Below, piece by piece: positions 23,203-33,060 of a stretch of 64,000 bases of DNA (position 1 is the first letter of the stretch; each line of letters starts with the position of its first letter). The notes under the pieces are model-generated. The model worked only from the letters and a program-made list of their open reading frames with translations. It searched no databases and was not told where the DNA came from. The stretch is from NCBI GenBank assembly GCA_019241525.1, contig JAFAWY010000040.1:1-64000 (forward strand), given 5' to 3'. Both the position numbers and the translations under genes were made by a program. This stretch comes from Pseudonocardiales bacterium (GTDB lineage Bacteria > Actinomycetota > Actinomycetes > Mycobacteriales > Pseudonocardiaceae).

Positions 23203-26035
23203 GCACCGCGCGCACCGGGTCGACGGCATGCACGGTGCCGTCCGCGCTGACCCAGAACGGCACCGAATGATCGGCGCCGTCGAGCCGGACCCGCAGCTGC
23301 TCATGCAGGCACAACGTGCCTTCCGGGACAGCGAGCCCGGCAGCGGCACACACAGCGACCACCTCCACCAGCTCGACCCACCGCACCGGTCGACCGGCGT
23401 CCGCGTCGAGCAGCTCAGGCGCCACCTGCTCGGACGCCAGCGGCAGATCCAGCAGTTCAGCCAGGGCTTCCGGGTCGCCGCCAGCCACCAGCTGACCAGC
23501 CGGGAGCACCGCCGACAGCCACGGGGCGTCGAGCACGACCGCCCGGTCGGCGTCGACCACCTCGCCGGTAACCGCCCGTACCCGAACCGGGGGCTCCACG
23601 CCGGACGGGTCGAGGTTCGCGCTGGCCAGCGCGGCATGCGCGGCGTACACCACCGCTGGGGTCACCAGGCGGATCGGGTCAGCCAGCCTGGCCAGCAGGT
23701 CAGTGGCGTCATCAGGATCAGCGACACTGAGTCGACCACGCACCCCCGCGGCGGCCAGTAACGCGGCGTCAGTGTCAACGACCGGCACGACGTCGTAGAG
23801 ACCCTCGAGCTCGGCAGCGTCGGCCAGCCGCCAATACGCCGGCTGGTGGCCGCCGAACCGGGCGTACCGGGCCAGCCACCAGCCGGTGTAGCCACCTGGA
23901 GCGCGCAGCGCAGCCAGGCCCGCCGGAGTACCAGCGATCTGCCCCAGCGCCGCCGGCCAGCGTGTTTCGTCCACGAGATCAAGGTCCCGGACGGCGAGCA
24001 GCCGCGCCGGCGGGTTGCCTTCGGTCTCGAGCACCCAGCCCCACCACTGCTCTTCGGCATCCAAATCGTGATCCGGGCCATCCGGGTCCGGCTCGTCGAG
24101 GACCGCGAACGAGTCCAGCACGCCGACCGCGCGCAGCGCCGCAGCAGGTTGCCCGGCTGCGACATCAGCGTCAAGTACACCCAGCGGCGCATCCGCCGCG
24201 AGCACGTCCCGCAAGACCGCGCCGGGCAACACCAGCTCGTCGGCGCGCCGGGGCGTTCCATCGTCGGCTGGGAGCGCCAGCGCTCCCAGCCAAGGTCTGG
24301 TCGCGACGGGTGTCGCCACCTCCACAGCTGACCGGCCGGCCAGCGACAGCACGGCGCGCGCAAGGCCGGTGACGTCTAAGCCGTCCTCCGCGTCATCAAC
24401 ACTGCGCTCGATGGCCGGACGAAGCGCATCGAGCAGCTCGCCCGGGCCCACCCGGCGGGCGCCCAGCCGTTCCAGCAGTGGGTGAGCGGCGTCTGGGTGT
24501 ACCAATCGCAGCTCATCTGCGAGGTCGTTGGGCGCGACACCATCAACGTCGCCCAACAGGGCACCGCGGGGGCCGGTGACGGTTCGGCCGTCGGCGAGCG
24601 GGACCGGTAGCGCGCCGAGTTCCTCCCGGGCCGCCGGGTCGGCGTCGAGCAGCGGGGTCAGCGCCGCATAGCAGCGCCGCCACCATGACGGGGGCCTGTC
24701 CAGCCCGGCCAGCAGCGCGGTGATGGCTGCCGGACCCAGGCGGGTCACCCCCAGTGCGGTCAGCGCAGGGGCATGCGCGGGGACGGCCAGTTCGGCGTCG
24801 AGCAGGCCGGACGTAACCCCGGTTAGCAAGTCGGCAAGATCTGTTATCGGCGTGTCGAGCACTACGGCATCAGCTGGAGCCACCGCGCCGCCGCCGGCGG
24901 CCGGCAGCCACCGGGCCTGGCGCAGCGCCGCCATGACGCCGTCGCGCAAGCCCGCATCGACCTCGCTGGCCGGGAAGACCGGCAACGGCACCAGCATGGT
25001 GCGCCGATCCGCGGCCAGCGCCGCGGCCAGCTCGGGATAGGCCCGCGCGGCGGCATCGAGCACCAGATCAGCGGCTGGCCCGGGATGCACATGGCGCCGG
25101 GAGGCATCGACGGGCAGCGTCGCGATCAGCCGCGCCGGTAGGGTGAGCCGCTCCGCGGTGCGGGTGGGCGCCTGCAGCACGTCGCCAACCAGGGGTAATG
25201 GGCCGCCGCTAGCGTCGACGGGCAGCGCCCAGCACAGGGTCCACTGCCGCCGCGCCTCGGGACCGAGCCCGGTCAGCGCGGCAGCCGGCAGCGACCCGGC
25301 CCGGCGCACCACCCGCCAGCGGTGCAGCTGCGGGCCGTCGTACACCAGCACCGGGTCGTCACCTTCACGACGCAGCACCCGATCACCGATGTCGATGCGG
25401 TGCAGCCACGGCAACGCCAGCAGCAGGTCGGCCGCCTCGTCCGCCCAGTTGCCGGCTCCGCCGACGGCAGCGCAGCCGGCGAGCAAGGCATCAGGATCGA
25501 CACCGGCCCGCAGCGGCAGCCGCACCTCGGTGTCGAACCCGGCCGGCGGGTCACCGCCGGCCGGCCAGATCAGCCGCAGCACCGGGGGCCGGCCACCGCG
25601 CTGGGCCAGCTCCGCGCCCAGCGCCGGATCGTCGGCGATCACCGCGGCGGTACGGTCGGCGGAAAACTGCACACCGCCGGATCGGGAGATGACTCGCGGC
25701 GCGTCGGTGACGGCGAGCACCGCCGCGAAACCAACCCCGAACTGGCCGACGCTGTCGCCGGTGCGTTTGGCTGACGCGCGTAGCGCGGCCAGCGCAGCCA
25801 CCCCTGCGGCGTCCAGCGGCGCGCCGGTGTTCGCCGCGCGCAGCTCGCCACCTTCGATGCTGACTCGGAGGTATCCGGGCACGCCCGCGCGCTGGGCGGC
25901 ATCCGCAGCGTTTTGCGCCAATTCCACGAGCAGCCGGTCCGCGTAACCGTGCAGGGCCAGGTCAGATTCGGCGTTGGCGTCTTCCCGGAATCGGGTCGGC
26001 GAGCTGCGCCAGGCGGCCAGCACGCCAGCCCGCAA
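23120..26035 (-). CDS. Sacsin/HSP90-like N-terminal ATPase domain protein, 971 aa
   Basis: GHKL-type N-terminus: LLVELAQNAADAAQRAG..LRAANTGAPLDAAGVAALAALRASAKR..SVGQFGVGFAAVLAVTD. Remainder unrecognised. Confidence 0.82.
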   Translation of the reverse strand: MRAGVLAAWRSSPTRFREDANAESDLALHGYADRLLVELAQNAADAAQRAGVPGYLRVSIEGGELRAANTGAPLDAAGVAALAALRASAKRTGDSVGQFGVGFAAVLAVTDAPRVISRSGGVQFSADRTAAVIADDPALGAELAQRGGRPPVLRLIWPAGGDPPAGFDTEVRLPLRAGVDPDALLAGCAAVGGAGNWADEAADLLLALPWLHRIDIGDRVLRREGDDPVLVYDGPQLHRWRVVRRAGSLPAAALTGLGPEARRQWTLCWALPVDASGGPLPLVGDVLQAPTRTAERLTLPARLIATLPVDASRRHVHPGPAADLVLDAAARAYPELAAALAADRRTMLVPLPVFPASEVDAGLRDGVMAALRQARWLPAAGGGAVAPADAVVLDTPITDLADLLTGVTSGLLDAELAVPAHAPALTALGVTRLGPAAITALLAGLDRPPSWWRRCYAALTPLLDADPAAREELGALPVPLADGRTVTGPRGALLGDVDGVAPNDLADELRLVHPDAAHPLLERLGARRVGPGELLDALRPAIERSVDDAEDGLDVTGLARAVLSLAGRSAVEVATPVATRPWLGALALPADDGTPRRADELVLPGAVLRDVLAADAPLGVLDADVAAGQPAAALRAVGVLDSFAVLDEPDPDGPDHDLDAEEQWWGWVLETEGNPPARLLAVRDLDLVDETRWPAALGQIAGTPAGLAALRAPGGYTGWWLARYARFGGHQPAYWRLADAAELEGLYDVVPVVDTDAALLAAAGVRGRLSVADPDDATDLLARLADPIRLVTPAVVYAAHAALASANLDPSGVEPPVRVRAVTGEVVDADRAVVLDAPWLSAVLPAGQLVAGGDPEALAELLDLPLASEQVAPELLDADAGRPVRWVELVEVVAVCAAAGLAVPEGTLCLHEQLRVRLDGADHSVPFWVSADGTVHAVDPVRAVLTTAAPAGHSGSPAGLPGAASRSSLTR

Positions 26036-26067
26036 TGCAGCAGTGCCGAACGGGTCGGCGATGGTCG

Positions 26068-26835
26068 CTACTCCACCGGCGGCCAGGGCAGCAGCTCCAG
26101 CTCGGCATCGTCGTAAACCAGTTCGGCTACCGGCACGTTGGGGCTGGTGTCCACCCGGATCTCCGAATGCGCCCCGCAGCCGAATTCGGCGTGCACCACA
26201 TGCCCGTCAGCGGGAGCCAGTTCGTTACCACAGACCCCGAGGGCAGCGGACAGCAGGCCACCGAGGGGTAGGTAAAACCCGCAGTGCAGGCACTGGTCGG
26301 GAGAATTACGGGCCATCTCCGAGTCGGGACCGTAGTCACCGTCGCGCCAGCGTTGCAGCAGATCCAGCCGGGCCTGGCGACTGAGCACGCGCAGCCTGCC
26401 CAACCCGAGCTCCGGGCTCAGCGCGTCCAGGGCCGGATCGGCCTCACCGAGGTAACCGGGCACCAGGCGCGGATCGTCGGGGTCAGCGGGAAGCAGGTCA
26501 CCCACACCAAGGTCACCCGCTCGCAGCCGCTCGGTCCACGGCAGCCAGGGCGGCGCGACCAGCGCGTCTGGCCCCGGCAACAGCACCACTTCGCTGACCG
26601 TGACCGGGGTGCCCGGGCCCGCCGAAGCCACCGTGACCGCCCAGCGCCACCCCCGGTAACCCGGCAGGCCAGCCTCGAACAAGTGGGTAACGGCACCACC
26701 GGCCTCGGCCTGCGTGCCCACGTACTCGCCGACTGGACTGCCGCCGGCCTCCTCCTGCGCGGCCTCCCGGGCCAGCTCGACGGCCTCAACGAGGTCGGTA
26801 CCAGGCGCGGTAGGGTCGGCAATCACGACTCCCAT
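26068..26835 (-). CDS. DUF3027-like protein
   Basis: MGVVIADPTAPGTDLVEAVELAREAAQEEAGGSPVGEYVG...NSPDQCLHCGFYLPLGGLLSAALGVCGNELAPADGHVVHAEFGCGAHSE. Confidence 0.75.
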   Translation of the reverse strand: MGVVIADPTAPGTDLVEAVELAREAAQEEAGGSPVGEYVGTQAEAGGAVTHLFEAGLPGYRGWRWAVTVASAGPGTPVTVSEVVLLPGPDALVAPPWLPWTERLRAGDLGVGDLLPADPDDPRLVPGYLGEADPALDALSPELGLGRLRVLSRQARLDLLQRWRDGDYGPDSEMARNSPDQCLHCGFYLPLGGLLSAALGVCGNELAPADGHVVHAEFGCGAHSEIRVDTSPNVPVAELVYDDAELELLPWPPVE

Positions 26836-26836
26836 T

Positions 26837-27643
26837 GTGCCGCACCGCCGTCGCGGTTGGACAATCCGGCCAGTGCTGGTGGCGATGTTGGTCATCCTGG
26901 TCCTCACAGTCACCACGGTGACCCGCTGTGGCAATCGCCAATCCAGCGCGCAGCAGTTGCGGGTGCAGGTGCTGGCCATCCTGCCGCATGACCCGACCAT
27001 GTACACCGAGGGTTTGGAAATCCACCAAGGGATCCTGTACGAGAGCAGCGGGCTGGTCGGCCGGTCCCGGGTCCGCGCCACCGCGCTGGCCGGCGCCAGC
27101 GTCTTGCAGCAGGCCGCCTTGCCTGCTCCGCTGTTTGGCGAAGGCCTCACCGTGACCGACACTGCGTTATGGCAGCTGACCTGGACCAACGGCATGGCGA
27201 TCGAACGCGACCCGGCGACTTTGGCCCAGCGCCGCGTCGTGAGCTACGCCGGCGAGGGGTGGGGCTTATGCCACGACGCGCACCGGCTGGTGATGAGCAA
27301 CGGCTCAGATCAGCTCACCTTCCGCGACCCGGCGACGTTCGCCGTCTTGGGTCACGTCCAGGTCCGCCTGAACGGCAAGCCCGTGCGGGCACTCAATGAG
27401 CTTGAATGCACCGGGGGCATCGTCTGGGCCAATGTCTTTACCACCGACCGCATTCTGCGTATCGATCTCAACACCGGTGTGGTGACCGGCGTGGTCAACG
27501 CCTCGGGCCTGTTCAGCCCCCAGGTACCGGGAGACGACGTACTCAACGGCATCGCCGCGATTCCGGGCACCGACCAGTTCCTGATCACTGGCAAGCGCTG
27601 GTCGTCGCTGTTTCGTGTGCGCTTTGTTCCTGAGCGAGCCTGA
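26837..27643 (+). CDS. Glutaminyl-peptide cyclotransferase-like protein
   Basis: N-terminal TM then ILPHDPTMYTEGLEI..LYESSGLVGRSRVR...LNELECTGGIVWANVFTTDRILRIDLNTG...LNGIAAIPGTDQFLITGKRW. Confidence 0.87.
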   Translation: MPHRRRGWTIRPVLVAMLVILVLTVTTVTRCGNRQSSAQQLRVQVLAILPHDPTMYTEGLEIHQGILYESSGLVGRSRVRATALAGASVLQQAALPAPLFGEGLTVTDTALWQLTWTNGMAIERDPATLAQRRVVSYAGEGWGLCHDAHRLVMSNGSDQLTFRDPATFAVLGHVQVRLNGKPVRALNELECTGGIVWANVFTTDRILRIDLNTGVVTGVVNASGLFSPQVPGDDVLNGIAAIPGTDQFLITGKRWSSLFRVRFVPERA

Positions 27644-27698
27644 ATAGCCTCGAGTAGCGCGGGCCAATGCCGCCCCAGGCCCGGCAGGTGGTGGGAGG

Positions 27699-29327
27699 AT
27701 GGACCGCGTGAAGCGGCCCCCGTCCCCCTCTGGAGCCGAGCACCCCGGCTCCCGGCCGCGCCGCCGGGCAGGCCGTCGCCGACGCTGGGTGCCGGAGGAC
27801 CACCGCATCACCTGGCAAGACCCGCAGCCCTCGTCACCTCCTGCTCATGGGGAATCTGGCCATGGGCAGAACCGAGCGGTCCCGGATCCACCACCGCGGT
27901 ATCCCTGGCAGGGGCGGGATGCTCCCGCCTACCAGCCCGATCCCGCAGCCAAGGAAGCCAAGGAAGATCCCCGCTCGCAACCGTCCTCGAGCGGCCCCCC
28001 ACCACCCCGCAAGATCACCGTTACCCGGGTGGCGGCCTGGCGGAGCAGGCAGCTGGTCGGCGGCGGCGTACGGCGCTTCCACCAGGCCGCCACGGCCGAC
28101 GGTGCGGGGCGCTCGGGGCTGTCCTCGTTGACCTACGCGGCGATGATGGACTACGCGGCCAACGCGGCCATTGCCGTCGCGCTGGCCAACACGTTGTTCT
28201 TCGCCGCAGCCACCGCCGAAAGCCGGACTAATGTGGCGCTGTACCTGCTGATCACGGTCGCGCCGTTTGCAGTGGTCGCCCCGGTGATCGGCCCGCTGCT
28301 GGATCGGCTGCAGCATGGTCGGCGGATAGCGATGGCGCTGTCTTTCGCCGGGCGTGCCTTGCTCCTGGTCGTGATGGCGGCGCACGTGCAGGACTGGCTG
28401 CTGTACCCAGCGGCGTTGGGTTTCATGGTGTTGGCCAAGTCCTATGGCGTGCTGCAGGCAGCGGTGATCCCGCGGGTGCTGCCACCAGAAATCACGCTGG
28501 TGAAGACGAACTCGCGGCTCACCGCCTTCGGGCTGGGCGCCGGGGCGGTATCCGGGGCAATCGCCGCTGGCGTCGCCGCGCTGACCGGGTCGCCTGGAGC
28601 ATTGCTGTTCACCGCGGTGATCTGCCTGGCAGGGGCAGCCCTGTGCTTGCGGATCCCGTCGTGGGTGGAGGTCACGGAAGGCGAGGTGCCAGCCTCACTC
28701 AGCACCGAGACCACCGCCGCGCGCGGCTCGACACGGCGGCGCCAACCGATGGGTCGCCAAGTGGTCGTCGCGCTGTGGGGAGCCGGGAGCGCACGGGTGC
28801 TCACTGGCTTTCTCACTTTGTTCATGGCGTTCGTGGTGAAAGCCCAGACCGAAGGATCGCCAGGTTGGCAGGTGGTGCTGCTGGGCATCGTGGGCGCGGC
28901 GGCGGGTGCGGGCAGCTTCCTGGGCAACGCGGTCGGCGCCCGGATCCACTTCGGCAGGCCCGACCAGGCCATCCTCGGTTGCGTAACCGCTGGGCTCACC
29001 ATGGCGGTGCTGACCGCCTTGGTGGGGGGAATCGCCGTTGCTGCGGTCACTGCCCTGGTCGCCGCGACGGCCAGCGCGATGGCCAAGGTCTGCTTGGACG
29101 CGGTGATCCAGCGCGCCGTGCCCGAGGAGTCGCGGGCCTCAGCGTTCGGCCGGTCCGAGACCGTGCTGCAGACGGCGTGGGTGCTGGGCGGCGCATTGGG
29201 AGTGCTGCTGCCGCCCACCTATTGGATCGGCTTCGCATCCGTCTCGGTGCTGCTCGCGCTGGGCCTGGCGCAAGTTCTGCTGACCCGCCGCGGCTCGTCC
29301 CTCATCCCCGGCTTCGCCACGCGGTAA
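27699..29327 (+). CDS. MFS transporter with long proline-rich N-terminal cytoplasmic extension
   Basis: About 110-aa basic/Pro-rich N-terminus, then multiple TM helices with VIGPLLDRLQHGRRIAMALS. Confidence 0.82.
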   Translation: MDRVKRPPSPSGAEHPGSRPRRRAGRRRRWVPEDHRITWQDPQPSSPPAHGESGHGQNRAVPDPPPRYPWQGRDAPAYQPDPAAKEAKEDPRSQPSSSGPPPPRKITVTRVAAWRSRQLVGGGVRRFHQAATADGAGRSGLSSLTYAAMMDYAANAAIAVALANTLFFAAATAESRTNVALYLLITVAPFAVVAPVIGPLLDRLQHGRRIAMALSFAGRALLLVVMAAHVQDWLLYPAALGFMVLAKSYGVLQAAVIPRVLPPEITLVKTNSRLTAFGLGAGAVSGAIAAGVAALTGSPGALLFTAVICLAGAALCLRIPSWVEVTEGEVPASLSTETTAARGSTRRRQPMGRQVVVALWGAGSARVLTGFLTLFMAFVVKAQTEGSPGWQVVLLGIVGAAAGAGSFLGNAVGARIHFGRPDQAILGCVTAGLTMAVLTALVGGIAVAAVTALVAATASAMAKVCLDAVIQRAVPEESRASAFGRSETVLQTAWVLGGALGVLLPPTYWIGFASVSVLLALGLAQVLLTRRGSSLIPGFATR

Positions 29328-29372
29328 CGGTCACGCCAAGCACCGGTAGCTCAGCCTTGCCACATGTGGCGA

Positions 29373-29759
29373 TCAGGGATCGAGCTCTTGCGCGACCGCG
29401 CGTACGACCTCGCCAATCCGCTTGGTGGTGCGGCGATCGGGGTAACGGCCCCGCCGCAAATCGGGTTGGACGCGCGACTCCAGCAACCTGATCATATCGT
29501 CGATCATGCCGTGCAGTTCCTCGGCGGGCCGGCGCCGTGCCTCCGCCACTGACGGTGGCGAGTCCAGCAGCCGCACCGATAGTGCCTGCGGCCCCCGCCG
29601 CCCGTCAGCTACCCCGAACTCGACCCGCTGACCGGATTTCAGATCGGTGACTCCGGACGGGAGCGCGGTGGAGCGCACGTAGACGTCAGCGCCCCCGTCT
29701 TGGGTGACGAATCCGAAGCCCTTGCTCGAGTCGTACCACTTGACCTTGCCGGTCGGCAC
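29373..29759 (-). CDS. Cold-shock-domain protein with C-terminal extension
   Basis: [59 protein letters not shown] followed by about 65 extra residues. Confidence 0.88.
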   Translation of the reverse strand: MPTGKVKWYDSSKGFGFVTQDGGADVYVRSTALPSGVTDLKSGQRVEFGVADGRRGPQALSVRLLDSPPSVAEARRRPAEELHGMIDDMIRLLESRVQPDLRRGRYPDRRTTKRIGEVVRAVAQELDP

Positions 29760-29905
29760 TGACCTCACCGTTCCCTCGTGGAGTACCGCCTGCCGGAGGT
29801 GAACGACCAGCAAGACGAACGCGCCCCGAACGCACCCGGGACGCGTACCCTCCAGCTTACGACTTCCGGCCGCTTTTGGGGCCGTTCCCACCACATAGAT
29901 CCGCC

Positions 29906-31558
29906 TTAGGCGTAGTTCCGGGCAGCGAGGTGCGCGAGCCCGAGCAGGTGCACCGAGCGTTCCCGCATCTCCACCTTCCGTACCTTGCCGGTGACGGTCA
30001 TCGGAAACTCCTCCACCAGATGCACGTACCGGGGGATCTTGTAGAGTGCGAGTTTGCCTGCGGCGTAGTCCCGCAGTCGCTCGGCAGTGAGCTCCGGCGC
30101 ACCCGGGCGTAATCGCACCCAGGCGCACAACTCTTCGCCGTAGCGTTCGTCGGGCACACCGATCACCTGCGCATCCAGGATATCCGGGTGGGTGTAGAGA
30201 AACTCCTCGATCTCCCGTGGGTAGATGTTTTCCCCACCGCGGATGACCATGTCCTTGAGCCGCCCGGTGATGTTGACGTAGCCCTCGTCGTCCATCACCG
30301 CGATGTCGCCGGTATGCATCCAGCGGGCTTGGTCGATCACCTCTGCGGTGTACTCGGGTTGCTCCCAGTAGCCGAGCATGACCGAGTATCCGCGGGTGCA
30401 CAGCTCGCCGGGAGTGCCGCGAGGCACCGTCAGCCTGGTGTCCGGATCGATGATTTTCACTTCCAGATGCGGGTGCACCCGGCCGACCGTGGACACCCGC
30501 CGCTCTAGCGTGTCGTCTGGCCGGGTCTGGGTAGATACCGGGGAGGTCTCGGTCATCCCGTAGCAAATGGTCACCTCGGTCATGCCCATCCGCTCGACGA
30601 CCTGCTTCATCACCTCGACCGGGCACGGTGAGCCGGCCATAATCCCGGTTCGCAGCGAGGACAGGTCATAGGTCTCGAAATCAGCGTCGGCCAGCATTGC
30701 GATGAACATGGTGGGCACTCCGTACAGTGAGGTGCACCGCTCCTGGGCAACGGCACGCAGCGTCGCCGCCGGTTTGAACGATGGGGCTGGATACACCAGG
30801 CACGCACCATGGGAAGTGGCAGCCAGGTTGCCCATCACCATGCCGAAGCAGTGATACAGCGGCACCGGCACGCAAATCCGGTCCGCCTCGGTGTAGCCGC
30901 ACAGTTCCCCGACGAAGTAGCCGTTGTTGAGGATGTTGTGATGTGACAGCGTGGCGCCCTTGGGAAAGCCCGTGGTACCCGAGGTGTACTGGATGTTGAT
31001 CGGGTCATCCGGAGACAGTGCTGCTAACGCCGCCGTTAGTGCCGCCGGATCGGCGTCGTGCACCTGCAGCGCCTCCCACTCCGGTGAACCAATCAGCATG
31101 ACGTGCTGCAGCGCTGGGCAGCGGGGCCTCACCTGCACGATCATCGCGGCGTAATCGGTGGTCTGGAACGACGGCGCCGCGATCAGCAGCCGGATTCCTG
31201 CTTGGTTGAGCACGTATTCCAGCTCAGTGACCCGGTATGCCGGATTGATGTTGACCAGAATCGCGCCGATCTTCGCGGTGGCGTACTGGGTGAACAGCCA
31301 CTCCGGGCAGTTGGGGGCCCAGATACCGACCCGGTCACCCTTTTCGATCCCGGCTGCCGCCAGCCCGTGCGCCAGCGCGTCGATTTCCGCTCGCAGTTGC
31401 GAGTAAGTCCAACGGCCGCCATTGACGCAATCGACCAGCGCTTCGCGATTCCCGTATCGGGCGACCATTCGGTCCAAGTTGTCGCCGATGGTGTCGCCGA
31501 ACAGCGGAACGTCAGCAAGGCCCGAAGCATACGACGGGAGCGCAGCCACCGCGGTCAT
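29906..31558 (-). CDS. AMP-binding acyl-CoA synthetase (FadD-like)
   Basis: [86 protein letters not shown]. Confidence 0.94.
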   Translation of the reverse strand: MTAVAALPSYASGLADVPLFGDTIGDNLDRMVARYGNREALVDCVNGGRWTYSQLRAEIDALAHGLAAAGIEKGDRVGIWAPNCPEWLFTQYATAKIGAILVNINPAYRVTELEYVLNQAGIRLLIAAPSFQTTDYAAMIVQVRPRCPALQHVMLIGSPEWEALQVHDADPAALTAALAALSPDDPINIQYTSGTTGFPKGATLSHHNILNNGYFVGELCGYTEADRICVPVPLYHCFGMVMGNLAATSHGACLVYPAPSFKPAATLRAVAQERCTSLYGVPTMFIAMLADADFETYDLSSLRTGIMAGSPCPVEVMKQVVERMGMTEVTICYGMTETSPVSTQTRPDDTLERRVSTVGRVHPHLEVKIIDPDTRLTVPRGTPGELCTRGYSVMLGYWEQPEYTAEVIDQARWMHTGDIAVMDDEGYVNITGRLKDMVIRGGENIYPREIEEFLYTHPDILDAQVIGVPDERYGEELCAWVRLRPGAPELTAERLRDYAAGKLALYKIPRYVHLVEEFPMTVTGKVRKVEMRERSVHLLGLAHLAARNYA

Positions 31559-31644
31559 GGCAATCTCCTCCCCGCATCAGCTCGGCTCCGGCGCTGGTGA
31601 TGACAGGAAGTATGGCGCAGCTCAGGCCAATCAGCGCCGCTAGA

Positions 31645-31998
31645 TCACCGCTGTTGCCGGCTGGCCACCAGATAGCCGCAACGCGGGCATTCGGCGTGCT
31701 CCCGGCGGGCCGCGTGGACGGCTAACCACTCATCGTTCAGCCGGCGACGTTCCTCGGCCTGTCGGCGAAGCTTTGGCTGGCATGCTTGGACTGCCCAGGC
31801 TGCACCGAGCAATATCCCGAGGCATATCAGGAGCACCCCGCTGAGCAGCTGCACGGTCACGGTGCTCTGCGGAATGTGCCGCCACGACAGCGCATCTCCT
31901 GGCCGCGACCCGCGGGCCGGGCACCGGGAAAGCAGCATGTCGCGCTCCGATGCAGATCTGACATGATCGCTTCCCCTTTCTTGGTGATACGGCTCCAC
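31645..31998 (-). CDS. Small TM protein with C-terminal CPRCG motif
   Basis: VQLLSGVLLICLGILLGAAWAV TM helix, charged coil, ECPRCGYLVASRQ tail. True start uncertain. Confidence 0.5.
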   Translation of the reverse strand: MEPYHQERGSDHVRSASERDMLLSRCPARGSRPGDALSWRHIPQSTVTVQLLSGVLLICLGILLGAAWAVQACQPKLRRQAEERRRLNDEWLAVHAARREHAECPRCGYLVASRQQR

Positions 31999-32023
31999 GT
32001 CGAAGGCCGCACTACTATTGAAA

Positions 32024-32050
32024 GTAGACCGACATCGGATGTCTGTCTAC
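32024..32050. promoter_or_regulatory. Operator-like palindrome upstream of the GntR gene
   Basis: GTAGAC-C-GACAT-CGG-ATGTC-T-GTCTAC, interrupted perfect inverted repeat. Confidence 0.6.
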
Positions 32051-32086
32051 CTACCAGTGTAGTCCGACTGCATACGGGTGTACAGT

Positions 32087-32097
32087 CTGGTCGGACC
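32087..32097. promoter_or_regulatory. FadR-type GntR operator-like site
   Basis: CTGGTCGGACC matches the FadR core CTGGTCnGACC; lies about 100 bp upstream of a GntR/FCD gene. Confidence 0.55.
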
Positions 32098-32195
32098 ACT
32101 GTCAGTGCAATGCCGCATCGACCGCCGTCCGGTCGGCCGTCCGAACGCGGCCAGACCGACACTGAACCGATCAGCTGGACAGGAGTTGCGACGAC

Positions 32196-33014
32196 ATGAC
32201 TAGTGGGCGTGGCGGCAACGGACGGACCTCACGCGTCACTCAGTGGGAACTGCGCGGCGATCAGCGGCGACCACTACCCGAGCTAATCGAAGAGAAGCTC
32301 CGAGAACTCATCGACAACGGTGTCCTGCCTGCTGGCGAGCGGCTGCCCAACGAGCCCGAACTCGCCAGGCGGATGGGCGTAGCGCGTAGCTCGGTGCGGA
32401 CGGCACTGCAGCGCCTGGAGGTGCTCGGCGTAGTCGAAGTGCGACGGGGTCGCGGCTGGTTCGTCCGGCGGAAACCGGCGGATTATCTCACGGGCGACTT
32501 CATAGAGTGGATTTCCGAGCGGCGCTTCGGGCTCAGCGAAGCAATTGAAGTGAGAATGGCGCTCGAGGGGATGGCCGCCAGCCTTGCCGCCGCGCGCGCA
32601 ACCCCAGGTGAGATCGACGACATCGCCAAACTCAGCAAGGACCATCTCGCAGCATTCGCTGACGTCGATGAGTTACTGAGAACTGACGAAACGTTCCATG
32701 ACGCCATCTTGCGCGCGAGTCATAACGACTTGCTGGTGGCGGCCTATCACATGCTTATTCCAGATCTCACGGAGATTCGCAGGCAACGGTTCACCAGTCG
32801 TGGCGTGCCCGCACGTTCCGGTACCGAACACGACAATGTGGTCAACTTCCTCAAGCGAGGTGACTCAGCCGGCGCACGCGCCGCGATGGTGACTCACCTG
32901 TTAGGTCCTTACCACGAAATCCAGGCGGCTGACGACCATGATGGGACCGAGCAACCGGTACATCTGACCACCTTTGTGGGCATTGAGGACGAACCGGAGT
33001 GGCAGCAACGCTGA
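32196..33014 (+). CDS. GntR-family (FadR/FCD-type) transcriptional regulator
   Basis: IEEKLRELIDNGVLPAGERLPNEPELARRMGVARSSVRTALQRLEVLGVVEVRRGRGWFV wHTH and FCD-type C-terminus (DETFHDAILRASHNDLL). Confidence 0.92.
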   Translation: MTSGRGGNGRTSRVTQWELRGDQRRPLPELIEEKLRELIDNGVLPAGERLPNEPELARRMGVARSSVRTALQRLEVLGVVEVRRGRGWFVRRKPADYLTGDFIEWISERRFGLSEAIEVRMALEGMAASLAAARATPGEIDDIAKLSKDHLAAFADVDELLRTDETFHDAILRASHNDLLVAAYHMLIPDLTEIRRQRFTSRGVPARSGTEHDNVVNFLKRGDSAGARAAMVTHLLGPYHEIQAADDHDGTEQPVHLTTFVGIEDEPEWQQR

Positions 33015-33060
33015 CCGTGGCTGCCTAGCACTAGCGCACCCGAAGCTGTGACGTCAGGAT

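Noticed and set aside
29760-30626. 417-aa minus-strand ORF (29373-30626) as a single gene
   Set aside because: Its N-terminal two thirds overlap the acyl-CoA synthetase in another frame; only the cold-shock part (29373-29759) is credible.
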